In this document: positions 19,566 to 30,217 of the stretch, piece by piece
Position numbering within the stretch: the first letter of the stretch is position 1
Layout: each line of letters starts with the position of its first letter
NCBI RefSeq assembly: GCF_001311985.1
Contig: NZ_BBCJ01000012.1
Coordinates: 1 to 64,000 of the forward strand
DNA length: 64,000 nt
Source: Geotalea toluenoxydans JCM 15764
Lineage (GTDB): Bacteria > Desulfobacterota > Desulfuromonadia > Geobacterales > Geobacteraceae
Direction: 5' to 3'
Made by a program: the position numbers and the translations under genes
Notes under the pieces: generated by a model
Database searches by the model: none
What the model saw: only the letters and a program-made list of their open reading frames with translations
What the model was told of the DNA's origin: nothing

Positions 19566-20405
19566 CTAGTCTTTTTTTCTCGCTTTCTCAATGGTTTGCC
19601 ATTCCCGGCCATCACGGCGCAAAGTGGTATCTTTAAGTTTGTCTTCCAATACCCTGTAGACAATTTTTTCATTGCTTAATTCAAGAACTTCAATTTTAAA
19701 ATCTTTGAATCTAATCTCTTTCGCGCCGGTTTCGTATACAAGGTTTTGGAAGAAGGATGGTCTTGCTAGATCGTTCCAGGTATATTCCCTGTACATGAGT
19801 GAGATGGTAACGTTGTTAATTCCTCCATAAATAAGCTCAAGATTATTGTCACCAATAGTTATGTCATCAGAGTCGTAGTTATTAAACCCGCTACATGGGG
19901 TGGACTTTTTTGTTATTTTCATGGTGGTGTTTGCTGGGTCTAAAACCACATCTTTCAATAGGTACATGCTGCTACTATCATGATTATCAACGAAAGCATA
20001 TCCAGTAAAAATTTTGCCATTGTCATCGATCAATAAGCCATAATCCTTGCCATTTTCACTACCAATCCAAAACACAGAATATTCGGCGTTGTTGATTTTA
20101 GTGACATAATTAAATGGATATTGCTTTTGACTTGAACCCGATACTTTCAGACTTCTGTCAATGAATCGTTCCGTATATTTAGCGGATACGGAAAAGTCAC
20201 TAGACGGCTCAAGACACACTCCTTTGACACTAGGGTGATTTTCATCAAATTCTCGATAGATATCCCTGATTTTAATTATAGGCTCGCCGATATGAACGGT
20301 TTGCGGTTCGCCCAAGGTGTAGTTTTTCAGGTAGGCATGCTGCACCAGATCTTTTGAACAGCCAGTTAGGGCCAGCAATAATAGAAAACAGACTAATTGT
20401 CGCAC
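19566..20405 (-). CDS. Predicted lipoprotein of unknown function
   Basis: 279 aa from a GTG start at 20405 with GGAGG seven bases upstream; longer openings lack a ribosome site. The N-terminus is a lipoprotein signal ending in the lipobox 'LALTGC'. The mature part is soluble, rich in Asn, Asp and Ile/Lys, with no family I recognise. Its A+T content is clearly higher than that of its neighbours, which together with the adjacent toxin-antitoxin relic suggests an acquired segment. Confidence 0.7.
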   Translation of the reverse strand: MRQLVCFLLLLALTGCSKDLVQHAYLKNYTLGEPQTVHIGEPIIKIRDIYREFDENHPSVKGVCLEPSSDFSVSAKYTERFIDRSLKVSGSSQKQYPFNYVTKINNAEYSVFWIGSENGKDYGLLIDDNGKIFTGYAFVDNHDSSSMYLLKDVVLDPANTTMKITKKSTPCSGFNNYDSDDITIGDNNLELIYGGINNVTISLMYREYTWNDLARPSFFQNLVYETGAKEIRFKDFKIEVLELSNEKIVYRVLEDKLKDTTLRRDGREWQTIEKARKKD

Positions 20406-20866
20406 GATAATTCCTCCATATCTTTTCTTAAGGAACTTAGGGATACTCCCCATATTTCTCTGTTGCAGCCGTAAACCCACCAATTATTCCAACCTTCCCA
20501 TCGTCTCACGAATGAAAACCCACCAATTGACGCGCACTATAAACCCGATTCTAACGATTGTCAAAGGGCGATACACCCCATTTTATCAGGCAGATCCTGT
20601 CTCCATGGGACAACCTTCTTTCAAGTCTACGAAAGAAAAAACGGAAATAGCTAAAGCTCCGGCAGGGATGTGACGATATTTTAATATGCAGCGTTATATA
20701 TCGTTTCTCTAGTCCAATAAAACAATGTCATATTGATTTGCAACTAAAAATAGCCATTGCAGGGGCGGTAATAATTGCTGACTTGAGAATATAAAACATA
20801 GTATTATAATGACGTAAACCAGGTTGCCATGTGATTGCAGACTTTTTCCACGAAGGAGGTTGTGCT
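20406..20866. other. Intergenic region upstream of formate dehydrogenase 2
   Basis: About 460 bp without a supported gene. 'CCCACCAATT' occurs twice (about 20477 and 20519). The only strong signal is the promoter at 20783. Confidence 0.6.
20783..20810 (+). promoter_or_regulatory. Sigma-70-type promoter of formate dehydrogenase 2
   Basis: TTGAGA and a perfect TATAAT are separated by 16 bp, 57 bp upstream of the fdnG 2 start. No sigma-54 element with correct spacing is present, so the two formate dehydrogenases are probably controlled differently. Confidence 0.7.
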
Positions 20867-23800
20867 ATGGCAGTTTCTCGAAGGAATTTTCTCAAGCTTT
20901 CCGGGGCCGGGCTGGCGGCATCGGCGCTGGGGCTGGATCTGGCCCCGCTGGAGGCGAAGGCGGAGGACCTTCCCATCCGCTTTGCCAAGGAGACCACTTC
21001 AATCTGTCCTTACTGCTCGGTGGGGTGCGGCATGATCATGCATACCTGGGTGGGAATCTGATCAACGTGGAGGGGGACCCGGACCATCCCATCAACGAGG
21101 GGGCGCTCTGTCCCAAGGGATCAGCTGTCTTCCAGCTGCGGGATAACCCGGCCAGGGTGACCAAGCCCATGTACCGTGCCGCCGGCGCCAAGGAATGGCA
21201 GACGGTGACCTGGGACTGGGCCATGGACGAGATTGCCAGGCGGGTGAAGAAAAGCCGCGATACCAGCTTCGTTGCCACCAGCAAGATCAAGGTGAAAGAG
21301 AAGGTGGGGGCCGCCGAGGTGGAAAAAGAGGTGACGGCCACCGTCAATCGCACCATGGGCATGGCCTCGGTGGGTAGCGCCGCACTGGACAATGAAGAGT
21401 GTTACCTGTACCAAAAACTATTAAGGGGGTTGGGCCTGGTGTACATCGAACATCAGGCGCGCATTTGACACAGCGCAACTGTAGCGGCTCTGGCAGAGTC
21501 GTTTGGACGCGGTGCAATGACCAATCACTGGATAGATCTGAAGAATTCAAATGTTATTCTCATCATGGGGGCCAATCCGGCGGAAAACCACCCGGTCTCC
21601 TTCCGCTGGATATTGAAGGCCAAGGACGCAGGGGCCAAGGTTATCTGCGTCGATCCACGTTTTACCCGTAGTGCGGCCAAGGCGGACATCTATGCGCCGC
21701 TACGCTCGGGCACCGATATTGCCTTCCTCGGCGGGATGATCAACTATATCCTGCAGAACAAGCTTTACTTCGCCGATTACGTCACGCACTACACCAATGC
21801 CGCCATGCTGGTATCAGCCGATTTCAGGATGCCGGACAAGCTTGACGGCCTTTTCTCCGGGTATGACCCCAAAAAGCGCAGCTATGATGCCAAATCCTGG
21901 GGATTCCAGAGAGATGGAGCAGGTAATCCCCTTACCGACCCGACCCTCAGTGATCCGAACTGCGTATTCCAGCTTCTGAAGAAACACTACGCTCGCTATA
22001 CCCCGGAGATGGTCTCCAGCATTACCGGTACCCCCAAGGAGACTCTGGTCGAGGTGTACAAGGCATATGGCTCCACCGGCGCCCCCGACAAGGCGGGGAC
22101 CTCCCTCTATGCAATGGGCTGGACCCAGCATACCGTGGGGACGCAAAATATCCGGGCCATGTCCATCATTCAGCTTCTTCTGGCAATATCGGCATTGCCG
22201 GGGGCGGAGTAAACGCCCTGCGCGGCGAGTCCAATGTCCAGGGCTCAACCGACCATGGCCTGCTTTTCCATATCCTTCCCGGTTACCTGCCCATGCCGTC
22301 TGCTGATTTGAAGGACCTTGCCGCTTACAACGCCAAGTACACCCCGAAGAGCAACGACCCCCAGAGCGCCAACTGGTGGCAGAACCGCCCCAAATATATC
22401 GCCAGCTACCTGAAGGCCATCTACGGGGGCAGCGCCACCAAGGAAAATGATTTCGGCTACCAGTGGCTCCCCAAGATGGACCCGGGCATGAACGGCTCGT
22501 GGCTGATGATCTTCGACCAGATGATCAGGGGGAAATTCAGCGGCTTCTTTGCCTGGGGGCAGAATCCGGCTTGCTCGGGAGCCAACTCCAACAAGGTGCG
22601 CAAGGCCCTGGCCAAGCTGGACTGGATGGTGGCGGTCAATCTCTTCGACAACGAGACCGCCTCCTTCTGGCGCGGTCCGGGCATGGATCCCGCCAAGGTG
22701 AATACGGAGGTCTTTCTCCTGCCTGCCGCCGCCTCCTTCGAGAAGGAGGGCTCCATCACCAATTCGGGGCGCTGGGCCCAGTGGCGCTACGCGGCGGTGA
22801 AGCCCCTCGGCCAGTCCAAGGCCGACTCGGAGATCATGAACGAGCTTTTCTTCCGCATCAAGGGGCTTTATCAGGTAGAAGGGGGCGCGCTCCCCGAGCA
22901 ACTTACCAACCTGACCTGGAACTACGGCTTCAAACGGGCCGATGGCATAATCCGGAGCATTGATATCCATGCGGTGGCCAAGGAGATCAACGGTACCTTC
23001 ATTGCTGAAGTGGAGGACAAGCCCAAGGCCAAGCCTGGAGAACCGCCGCCACCGCCACCGCAGCCGTGGGAGAAGAAACTGCTCGGCAAAAAGGGTGAGC
23101 TGATCGATGCTTCGCCAAGCTGCAGGCCGACGGCAGCACCGCCTGCGGCAACTGGATCTACTGCCAGAGCTACAACGAGAAGGGGAACATGATGGCCCGG
23201 CGGGTGAAAAAGGACCCCACCGGCCTGGGGATGTTCCCCGAGTGGTCCTGGTGCTGGCCGGTGAACCGGCGCATCATCTATAACCGTGCTTCGGTCAACC
23301 TGGAGGGCAAGCCGTTCAATGTGAAGAAGGCGGTTGTTTACTGGAACCCGCTGGCGGTTCTGCCCGACGGCAAGCTGGGCAAGTGGGAAGGGGATGTGCC
23401 CGACGGGCCGTGGCCACCAATGGCCGATGCCAAGGACGGGCGCAAGCCGTTCATTATGCGTGCTGATGGCCTGGGGGCACTCTTCGGGCCAGGCTTGAAG
23501 GATGGGCCGTTCCCTGAGCATTACGAACCCGTGGAATCGCCGGTAGCGAAAAACCTGCTGTCGAAGCAGCAGATCAATCCGGCGGTGAAAATCTTTGCCG
23601 ATGGCGCTATTCCCGAGGATGTGCTGGCCTCGGCTGACAGCAAATTTCCCCTTGTGGCGACTACCTACCGGGTTACCGAACACTGGCAGACAGGCGTCAT
23701 GACCCGTAACACCCCTTGCTGCTGGAACTGCAGCCAAGGCAGTTCGTGGAAATGAGCGTTGAACTGGCCAAGGAGAAGGGGCTGAAGAATGGCGATCAGG

Positions 23801-24036
23801 TTGTAGTTTCTTCGGCCCGGGGAAGCATCGAGGCTGTGGCCGTGGTTACGCCGCGCCTGAAGCCCATGAAGATTGGAGACCGTCTGGTGCACCAGGTTGG
23901 GCTGCCATGGTGTTTCGGCTGGTGTACACCGGGGGTGGGGGATGCGGCCAATCTGCTGACCCCGACTGCCGGGGATGCCAATACCATGATTCCCGAAACC
24001 AAGGCCTTCATGGTCACGCTGAAGAGAAGGGGGTGA
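20867..24036 (+). CDS. fdnG: Formate dehydrogenase 2 alpha subunit, selenocysteine-containing (four frameshifts)
   Basis: About 1057 aa when single bases lost near 21052, 22185, 23108 and 23717 are restored; each loss can be a collapsed GG run. It has a Tat signal ('SRRNFLKLSGAG'), the cluster motif 'CPYCSVGCGM', 'GDPDHPINEGALCPKG', and an in-frame UGA at 21466-21468 in 'EHQARI-U-HSATVA', the selenocysteine position. It is a second periplasmic formate dehydrogenase. Relative to copy 1 it carries an insert around residue 720 with a run of nine prolines ('PGEPPPPPPQPW'). The start ATG follows AAGGAGG. It heads the operon fdnG-fdnH-fdnI-fdhE-mobA. Confidence 0.92.
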
Positions 24037-24041
24037 GCGCC

Positions 24042-24818
24042 ATGACCGATACCAGGAAAGGATTTCTTATAGATACTTCCCGCTGCATCGGCTGCCGTTC
24101 ATGTCAGGTGGCCTGTAAGCAGTGGAACAAGCTGGATGCGGAGAAAACGGGCAAGGAGCAGGTGGGCGCCGACGCAGAGCTGACCGCCAACCTCTACAAC
24201 CGCATCCATTTTATGGAAAGGGCAAGCGGCACCGGGGTCACCTGGGCCTTTTTCAACGAGCGCTGCATGCACTGCGGCGATGCCGGCTGCCTTAAGGTCT
24301 GTCCCTCGCCGGGGGCGCTCTATCGTACCAGGGACGGCATTATCGCCTATAACAAAGAAAAGTGTATCTCCTGCAAGTACTGTGTTTCTGCCTGTCCCTT
24401 CAACATCCCCCGTTATGGCGCTGACGACAAGGTGGCCAAGTGTCACGTCTGCCAGGATCGCGTCGCCGGCGGCATGGCGCCGGCTTGCGCCAAATCCTGT
24501 CCTACCGGGGCCATCACCTTCGGCAACCGCAGTGAATTGATCACCAAGGCCAAGGCCGCCAAAAAGAAACTCTACGGCGAAAATGACCTGCTCGGGCTCG
24601 GTGTGGTCTATGCACTGGAGGGGCCGCCGGCCGATTACGGTCTGCCTGCCAAGCCATCGATCCCCCTTTCCATCTTTCTCTGGAAAGATGTGGTCAAGCC
24701 TCTGGGAATCCTCGGCTTCTGGGGGAGTATCGGCGCCATGCTGCTCCACTACGTGACGGTGGGGCCGAAACGGCCTGAACATGAGAATGGAAACGGCACG
24801 GAGGAAAGACATGAGTAA
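24042..24818 (+). CDS. fdnH: Formate dehydrogenase 2 iron-sulfur (beta) subunit
   Basis: 258 aa and intact. Four [4Fe-4S] cluster motifs are visible: 'CIGCRSCQVAC', 'CMHCGDAGCLKVC', 'CISCKYCVSAC' and 'CHVCQDR…CAKSC'. A C-terminal hydrophobic helix ('GILGFWGSIGAMLLHYV') anchors it. It is the electron relay between FdnG 2 and the cytochrome b subunit. It starts six bases after fdnG and overlaps fdnI by eight bases. Confidence 0.94.
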   Translation: MTDTRKGFLIDTSRCIGCRSCQVACKQWNKLDAEKTGKEQVGADAELTANLYNRIHFMERASGTGVTWAFFNERCMHCGDAGCLKVCPSPGALYRTRDGIIAYNKEKCISCKYCVSACPFNIPRYGADDKVAKCHVCQDRVAGGMAPACAKSCPTGAITFGNRSELITKAKAAKKKLYGENDLLGLGVVYALEGPPADYGLPAKPSIPLSIFLWKDVVKPLGILGFWGSIGAMLLHYVTVGPKRPEHENGNGTEERHE

Positions 24819-25422
24819 CTATATCGATCGTTTCAATACCAAGGAACGGGTGCTGCACTGGTTTGTCACCACCACCTTTTTTACTCTTCTTCTCTCGGGA
24901 CTGGGGCTTTACTCGCGGCTTTTCACCGGCTACTTCAACCTCTTCGGCGGCGGCCAGAAAGCTATTACCATCCATAAGATCGCCGGTGTCCTTTTCTTTA
25001 TCAGCTCCCTCGTTCTTTTCCTCCACAACCGTGCCAGAACCGTTGATTTCAACCGCGATGACCTGGAATGGTGCCGCTACCTTGGGGGGTACCTGAGCCG
25101 GGAAGAAATTCACCTGAAGGTGGGCAAGTTCAACGCCGGACAAAAAGTATTCGGCGTCTTCATCGGCCTGGCGACACTCTTTCTGGGCATCACCGGCATC
25201 TTCATCTGGTGGCCCCTCGCCTTTCCCCGCTGGATCGTGCAGCTGTCCCTGCTCATCCACGGTCTGCTGTTCGTGCTGTCGGCCATGTTCGTCGTTGTTC
25301 ATGTCTACCTGGGAACCATCGGCAATCCGGGCACCCTTGAAGCAATGCTCTGGGGTAAGGTTTCCCGTGCCTGGGCCAAGAAGCACCATCCAAAATGGTA
25401 CAAGGAAGTGACAGGGGAGTGA
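24811..25422 (+). CDS. fdnI: Formate dehydrogenase 2 cytochrome b (gamma) subunit
   Basis: 203 aa with four membrane helices and His residues placed for two b haems ('RVLHWFV', 'TIHKIAGVLFF', 'LLIHGLLFVLS', 'VVHVYLG'). It passes electrons to menaquinone at the inner membrane. The start ATG at 24811 has GAGGAAAG upstream; the preceding ten in-frame codons belong to fdnH. The first cluster uses an NrfD-type protein instead. Confidence 0.93.
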   Translation: MSNYIDRFNTKERVLHWFVTTTFFTLLLSGLGLYSRLFTGYFNLFGGGQKAITIHKIAGVLFFISSLVLFLHNRARTVDFNRDDLEWCRYLGGYLSREEIHLKVGKFNAGQKVFGVFIGLATLFLGITGIFIWWPLAFPRWIVQLSLLIHGLLFVLSAMFVVVHVYLGTIGNPGTLEAMLWGKVSRAWAKKHHPKWYKEVTGE

Positions 25423-25424
25423 AC

Positions 25425-26266
25425 ATGCCCAATACAGCAGCGAAGCTTGAGTTTCTGCGCAAAACCGTCTGCGACCATCCGGAATACGGCGAGATCCTGC
25501 CGCTGTTCCAGGCCCTGTATCAGGTCATCGATGGGCAGGAAGAGCGGACAGGCATCCATTTCAATCAACCGGCCGACCATGTGCAGGAAAAAGTGAGAAA
25601 TGGCTTTCCTCTTCTCACCCCTGAACACCTGGAGATCGATCCTCCCCAGACAGTCGCTTTTCTCACAGTAGTCATCGAAGCCATGTTGCAGGTGAGCAGG
25701 GAGGGACACGACGAACTGAGCCGCTTGCGGCAGGCAATCGCTTTGGGGAAACTGGACCTGCAACCACTCTTTGCCGGCTGTCTTTCCCGGGAAAGAAGCG
25801 CTGTGGAGGAAGCTGCCGCCCAATTGGAGGTCCCTTCGCCTCTCATGGAATTTGTCCTGGAAATTCCATTGAAAACTGCCCTGGGAATTTACGCCGAGGC
25901 AATCTCTCCCGAGCAGGTTTCGGGCTGGACAGAAGGGTACTGTCCAATCTGCGGCTCCAGGGCAGGCATGGGGGAAATCTGCGGAGATGACGGCAAGCGT
26001 TTTCTCTCCTGCTCCAGCTGTTTCTTCAAGTGGCCTTACAAGCGATTGAAATGCCCCTATTGCGGGAATGACGATCCGGATACCTGTCATATTTCATGGT
26101 CGGGGAAGGACCGACGCGGGTGGATGTATGCCGCAAATGCAGCAGGTACCTGAAGACCAGGGATGCCAGGATTGGTAATTCAGAAGTGCCCCTGGAAGCG
26201 GAAGACCTGGCGACCATCCACCTTGATCTATTGGCAGGCAAAGAGGGATTCGAGCGTGGCAAATGA
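25425..26266 (+). CDS. fdhE: Formate dehydrogenase maturation protein FdhE (one-base frameshift)
   Basis: About 280 aa after restoring a T lost near 26092. FdhE is needed for activity of respiratory formate dehydrogenases and binds iron through rubredoxin-like Cys pairs. These are visible as 'CPICGSRAG', 'CSSCFFKW', 'CPYCGNDD' and, after the break, 'CRKCSRYLK'. It begins two bases after fdnI and its end overlaps the GTG start of mobA, so all are one operon. Confidence 0.92.
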
Positions 26267-26930
26267 GATACCCAACATAACCGGCGTCATATTGGCCGGC
26301 GGCACGTCGAGCAGGATGGGGAGTAACAAGGCGCTCCTTCCTTACCAGGGGCGCAGGTTGATCGAAAACGTATATGGCCACCTGGCAGCCGTTTTTACCG
26401 AAGTTCTTGTCGTCACCAATGCACCACAGCAGTACCGTTTTCTTCCCTGCATGAAAGTGAAGGATGTTTTCGCCGGCGGGGGGGCCTTGGCCGGCATTCA
26501 TGCCGGGCTCTGCCAGAGCGGGAGCCCGGCCGTCTTTGTCGTTGCCTGCGATATGCCCTATCTGAACGAGGCGTTCATTCGCCACCTGGCTTCAAAAGCT
26601 GCCAGTGTCGACGTGGTTATCCCCAGAGGCCCGGCTGGTCTTGAACCGCTCCATGCCGTATACGGCCGTGGCTGCCTGGCTGCCATGGAAGCGAGCCTGA
26701 TCAGGGGTGAAAAGAAGATTTCTTCCTTTTTCGGCGAAACTACCGTGGAGATCGTTACCGAGGAGCACATCACAACTTTCGACCCCGAATTCAAATCTTT
26801 CCGCAACATCAACACTCCCATGGACTACTATCGGCTGCGCGCCGAGAGGCACAGCGAAAGCCCCTTCTTCAAGCATGTGCAGCGGTACGATTCCGACTCA
26901 TGCTCCCTTACTTTCTTTAATCTGATTTGA
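26256..26930 (+). CDS. mobA: Molybdenum cofactor guanylyltransferase, copy 2
   Basis: 224 aa from the GTG at 26256, overlapping the fdhE stop. It has the same core as copy 1: 'LAGGTSSRMGSNKALLPY', 'ACDMPYLNEAFI', 'GLEPLHAVYGRGCL' and 'SFRNINTPMDYY'. It then carries a different C-terminal tail of about 25 residues. Each formate dehydrogenase cluster thus ends with its own MobA, which suggests the clusters duplicated together and later diverged. Confidence 0.92.
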   Translation: MANEIPNITGVILAGGTSSRMGSNKALLPYQGRRLIENVYGHLAAVFTEVLVVTNAPQQYRFLPCMKVKDVFAGGGALAGIHAGLCQSGSPAVFVVACDMPYLNEAFIRHLASKAASVDVVIPRGPAGLEPLHAVYGRGCLAAMEASLIRGEKKISSFFGETTVEIVTEEHITTFDPEFKSFRNINTPMDYYRLRAERHSESPFFKHVQRYDSDSCSLTFFNLI

Positions 26931-26984
26931 CATCCGTTTGCCGTTACAGGGTCAATTACCAAGCCGCGGCAGTTTATCCTCCAG

Positions 26985-27015
26985 AAACAAAAAAAAGCGG
27001 GGCACAAGGCCCCGC
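26985..27015 (-). terminator. Terminator of the large lipoprotein gene
   Basis: A seven-pair GC stem (26997-27003 with 27009-27015) is followed on the minus strand by eight T residues. Confidence 0.88.
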
Positions 27016-27040
27016 CGAGTAAATTACAATTTTTCTGCAA

Positions 27041-28793
27041 TCATTGCCATGCATTCATGGATATGCCCAATTGTCTACCGTAGCTGTCATGTGCTCCCAG
27101 CCAGATGTTCCCCCAGGTTATGGTGAACCTTTGCCCGGTGCTGGTTACTGGAGACAGCACTAATGATCTGCTGGTCTCGGTCGGCAGGAGTCCTGCTTCG
27201 AATCTGGCAGTGTTGCCTGCATTGTCGCCTACCCATACGGACAGCCAATCATTGGTGAGCCCGCTAGGCAGGGTCCAGGTGATCGAGTCGTTGATATCGG
27301 CATTGGTTCCCAATAGAGCATACAACTCAGTCGCTGTCGGCGAGGTGACCTTCGGGAAGCTGTCGGCCGTCAATTCTGTGCTCAGGTAAGGACGCTTGAC
27401 GAGTTTTTCGGTGTAGGTTGCTGCAGGTGTGGTGCTGGTGCCGATGTACAACTCTACGGTATAAGGCTCTCCCGTGTCGGCTATTTTAGCAATATCCGCA
27501 TCGGCCAATGGGTAAAGGTTACCAAAGGTTTGATTTTGACTCTGAATCTGAAATTCGTCGTAGGCAACGTTGTTGATCAGGGTGACGCCATCGACCGGCA
27601 GTCCGGTTCCCTTCACCACTGCCTTTGTAACATTCAGGCCACCACGATCTTCAATGTTAAACCGTATACCGGTAATGATCTGGGGTGTAGCACTGGTAAC
27701 ATGATATTCCGCCACCGGCTCGATATCTGTCCCGACAATGTACTGGTCCCCCTGCATGTACCACTTGCCGTTCTTTTTGATCATGTAAAACGCAACCGGC
27801 GCGTCCAGAGAGACCTTGCCGTTTTCAAGGACGGTAAAGGCGACTGTTGCCGTTCCTTTGGCAACGTCCATTGACTGGATCGAGATGTTGGTAAAGGAGA
27901 TGCCGATCATTTCTTTGTCGGTGGTTATTTCGGAAAGGAAAGAATCCAGATTCTGACCCTGGTCCAGGAAGGTGGCGCTGTCGAAAAGGCCGCGCAGGGT
28001 TGCATTGGTTTCACTGGGCAGACTGGTGGCGAAGAGGTCGGAGAATTGTTTGAACCCGGCGCTGATGCTCTGGATGTCGGTCATGCCGGTAGCGACGTTG
28101 GTTGTGTCGGTAAGGGCGCCGGTGTAAGTTCCAGTGGCAATGTTAGAGGTCATCTGCTGCTGGGTAATGATATTTTCGATGGTGGCAACGTTGGTAGTGG
28201 GGTCGGTGGTAACTTGATCACATCGAGAGCGGCATCGAGACCGCTATGATCGGTGCTGAACGAACTCCGCAGGAGGTCGATGGAATCGCTGACGCTACTG
28301 CCTGCAGAACCGGCAGCAGCTTGGCCTTCAGGGCATCCGACTCGGTTTTCAGCTCGGTCGCGGTCAGGTTGGAAAAGTTGCCGCTTTCGAAATAATTTGA
28401 GGCCACGGTGTTAGCAATGTTGGCCACGATCAAGTCGGTGAGCGGTGTGACGTTAATAGTCCCACCCACATCTGCCGTGGTGCCGGCAGAATAGAGGTGG
28501 TACTCGTTGCCCCCAACATAGCCGTCGGCCCTGACCATGAACGGCCCGGTCATGTCCGAAACATCAACTGTGTATTTGCCGTCGGCGGCGATGGTTACCG
28601 TTTTTGTTTTGGCGGGGGTTGAACTGTCCTTGATGGTGACGGAGCCGATGATGGGTGCGCCGGCGGCTGCTGTGCCGGAGATGGTTGTTGCTGCAGGAGT
28701 GGTGCCGCCACCTCCTCCGCCACACGCGGCAAGAATCAGTGCCGAGGCGCCGGCCAGGATGAACATCTTTACGACCTGCCAAGTTTTTCTCAT
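27041..28793 (-). CDS. Large secreted lipoprotein, function unknown (two frameshifts)
   Basis: About 584 aa when bases lost near 28303 and 28213 are restored. The signal peptide ends with lipobox 'LILAAC' followed by a Gly-rich linker. Residues about 35-110 resemble a carboxypeptidase-regulatory-like beta-sandwich ('ISGTAAAGAPIIGSVTIKDS…TYTVDVSDMTGPFMVRADG'), common at the start of Geobacter cell-surface lipoproteins. A helical middle and a C-terminal beta-rich part follow. No haem motifs are present. The start ATG at 28793 follows GGAGG. It sits alone between its terminator and a 550-bp intergenic region. Confidence 0.75.
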
Positions 28794-29342
28794 AGTTAAA
28801 TCCTCCATGTTAGTAAAAACAACATCAATAAATGGCGTTAATGGTATACATCCGTTTATTGATATGTCAAGATTTCATAAGTCAGCAAAAATTATTTTTC
28901 TTTTATAAAAATTAACGTCATTTTAAATATTGCATTTAAAACTGAAACTGGATTTTGCAATGACAGTTTTTTTGGGGGGGACCTATAGATTTTCCTCCTC
29001 CAGTATTTGCCAAGCTGTTTCTGTGACTACCTCCTTTCATCAAAAATTCAGCGGCTTCTTCCCTTCGGCAAAATAGTCCACCTCCTGCGCGTGTTGGAGT
29101 CCGGCACTGCTTCTGCGTTTTTCTTCAGCGACTCAGCCTCCTTTCGGTAGAACAATGATTTATTGTTTACCACTATATCTCTTAGGCATTAATCTTGTCA
29201 ATGGACTTGAAAACTGGTATTGTTTTGCCATTGTAAAATAGTGTTTGTATATAAAGATGGAGCGGCAGCAGCAAGCTTCCCCTTGTCTTTGTGCCGTCAC
29301 TTCCGGTAAACTTCATCAATCCCCATATCAACGAGGTTCCCT
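28794..29342. other. Intergenic region with possible tiny minus-strand reading frames
   Basis: Between the divergent lipoprotein and fdhD genes. The minus strand carries two AAAGGAGG ribosome-site-like motifs (about 29031-29038 and 29139-29146). Short protein-like frames follow, ending '…HAQEVDYFAEGKKPLNF' (stop near 29045) and '…AWQILEEENL' (stop at 28983). Neither has a convincing start codon. A poly-G run sits near 28972. Confidence 0.35.
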
Positions 29343-30115
29343 TTGAACAAAGATATTCCTGTCTATCATTATGACGGCGGTGTCCTTGCCCCGGTTCAGG
29401 TCCATCCGGTGAAAGAATTTCCCTTGCAACTACTGGTCAACGAGCGTGAATTGGCGACGCTGGTTGCCTCACCCCACGACCTGCGTTTTCTGGTGGCCGG
29501 TTTTCTCAGGCTGCAGGGCTTCGTCAAAAGTCTTGACGACTTTGTCCTGTTCAGCGTCTGCAACGACTTCGGCGTTGCCAACATCCGCATTAAAGGCGAA
29601 CTGCCTGACAAGTTGCGGCCGATCCTTACTTCGGGCTGCGGTACCGGGGTGACCTTCACTCTGCCGGGCTCTGACAGTGCCGGCAAAGTGTTTCAGCCTG
29701 ACAACGGGCTGAGGGTTCATCCGAAGCAGTGTTTGCCCTGATGGATGATCTTGGGAGGAGGGCCGAGCAGTATCGCAGTCACGGTGGCATTCATTCTGCC
29801 GCCGTCGGCGATGGGGAAGATCTGCTCTTCTATGCCGAGGACCTAGGTCGCCACAATACCCTCGATCGTATAGCCGGCGAAGCGCTCTTCAAGGGGGTCG
29901 ACCTTACCGGCAAGATGCTGGTCACCTCAGGCCGCGTCTCCAGCGAGATGGTTGCAAAGGCAGCTCTGCTGGGCATCAGCCTGATCGCCTCACGGACCTC
30001 GCCCACCGATATGGCAGCACAGATCGGCAACCAGCTGGGGATTACCCTGATCGGCTATGTGCGAGGCAGAAAATTTAATGTCTACACCCACCCCCAGCGC
30101 TTGGTTGTATCGTAA
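29343..30115 (+). CDS. fdhD: Formate dehydrogenase sulfurtransferase FdhD (one-base frameshift)
   Basis: About 257 aa after restoring one base near 29727. FdhD transfers sulfur from IscS to the Mo/W centre of formate dehydrogenase. 'TSGCGTGVTF' near residue 97 contains the conserved Cys region (here CG, not the CxxC of E. coli), and 'FYAEDLGRHNTLDRI' and 'TSGRVSSEMV' are strong family motifs. I choose the TTG at 29343, with GAGG six bases upstream. It is monocistronic but clearly serves both formate dehydrogenases. Confidence 0.92.
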
Positions 30116-30193
30116 TCAGTCGCAGCAATTGCCGCGGTCAGATTTACCGATAAAATTTCTTTACAAAATAATGCAAGAATGTTATTTACTATT

Positions 30194-30208
30194 CTATCAA
30201 GTAGATAG
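30194..30208. promoter_or_regulatory. Putative Rrf2 operator, site 1 (autoregulatory)
   Basis: CTATCAAGTAGATAG is an inverted repeat ten bases before the Rrf2 start. It matches 12 of 15 bases with CTATAAAATTGATAG before the sulfate-binding protein gene. Confidence 0.6.
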
Positions 30209-30217
30209 GGTAATATA

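Noticed and set aside
20760-20866. Sigma-54 promoter for formate dehydrogenase 2
   Set aside because: GGTTGCC and TTGC are present near 20822-20838, but the GG to GC spacing is 13 rather than 10; a strong sigma-70 promoter lies just upstream.
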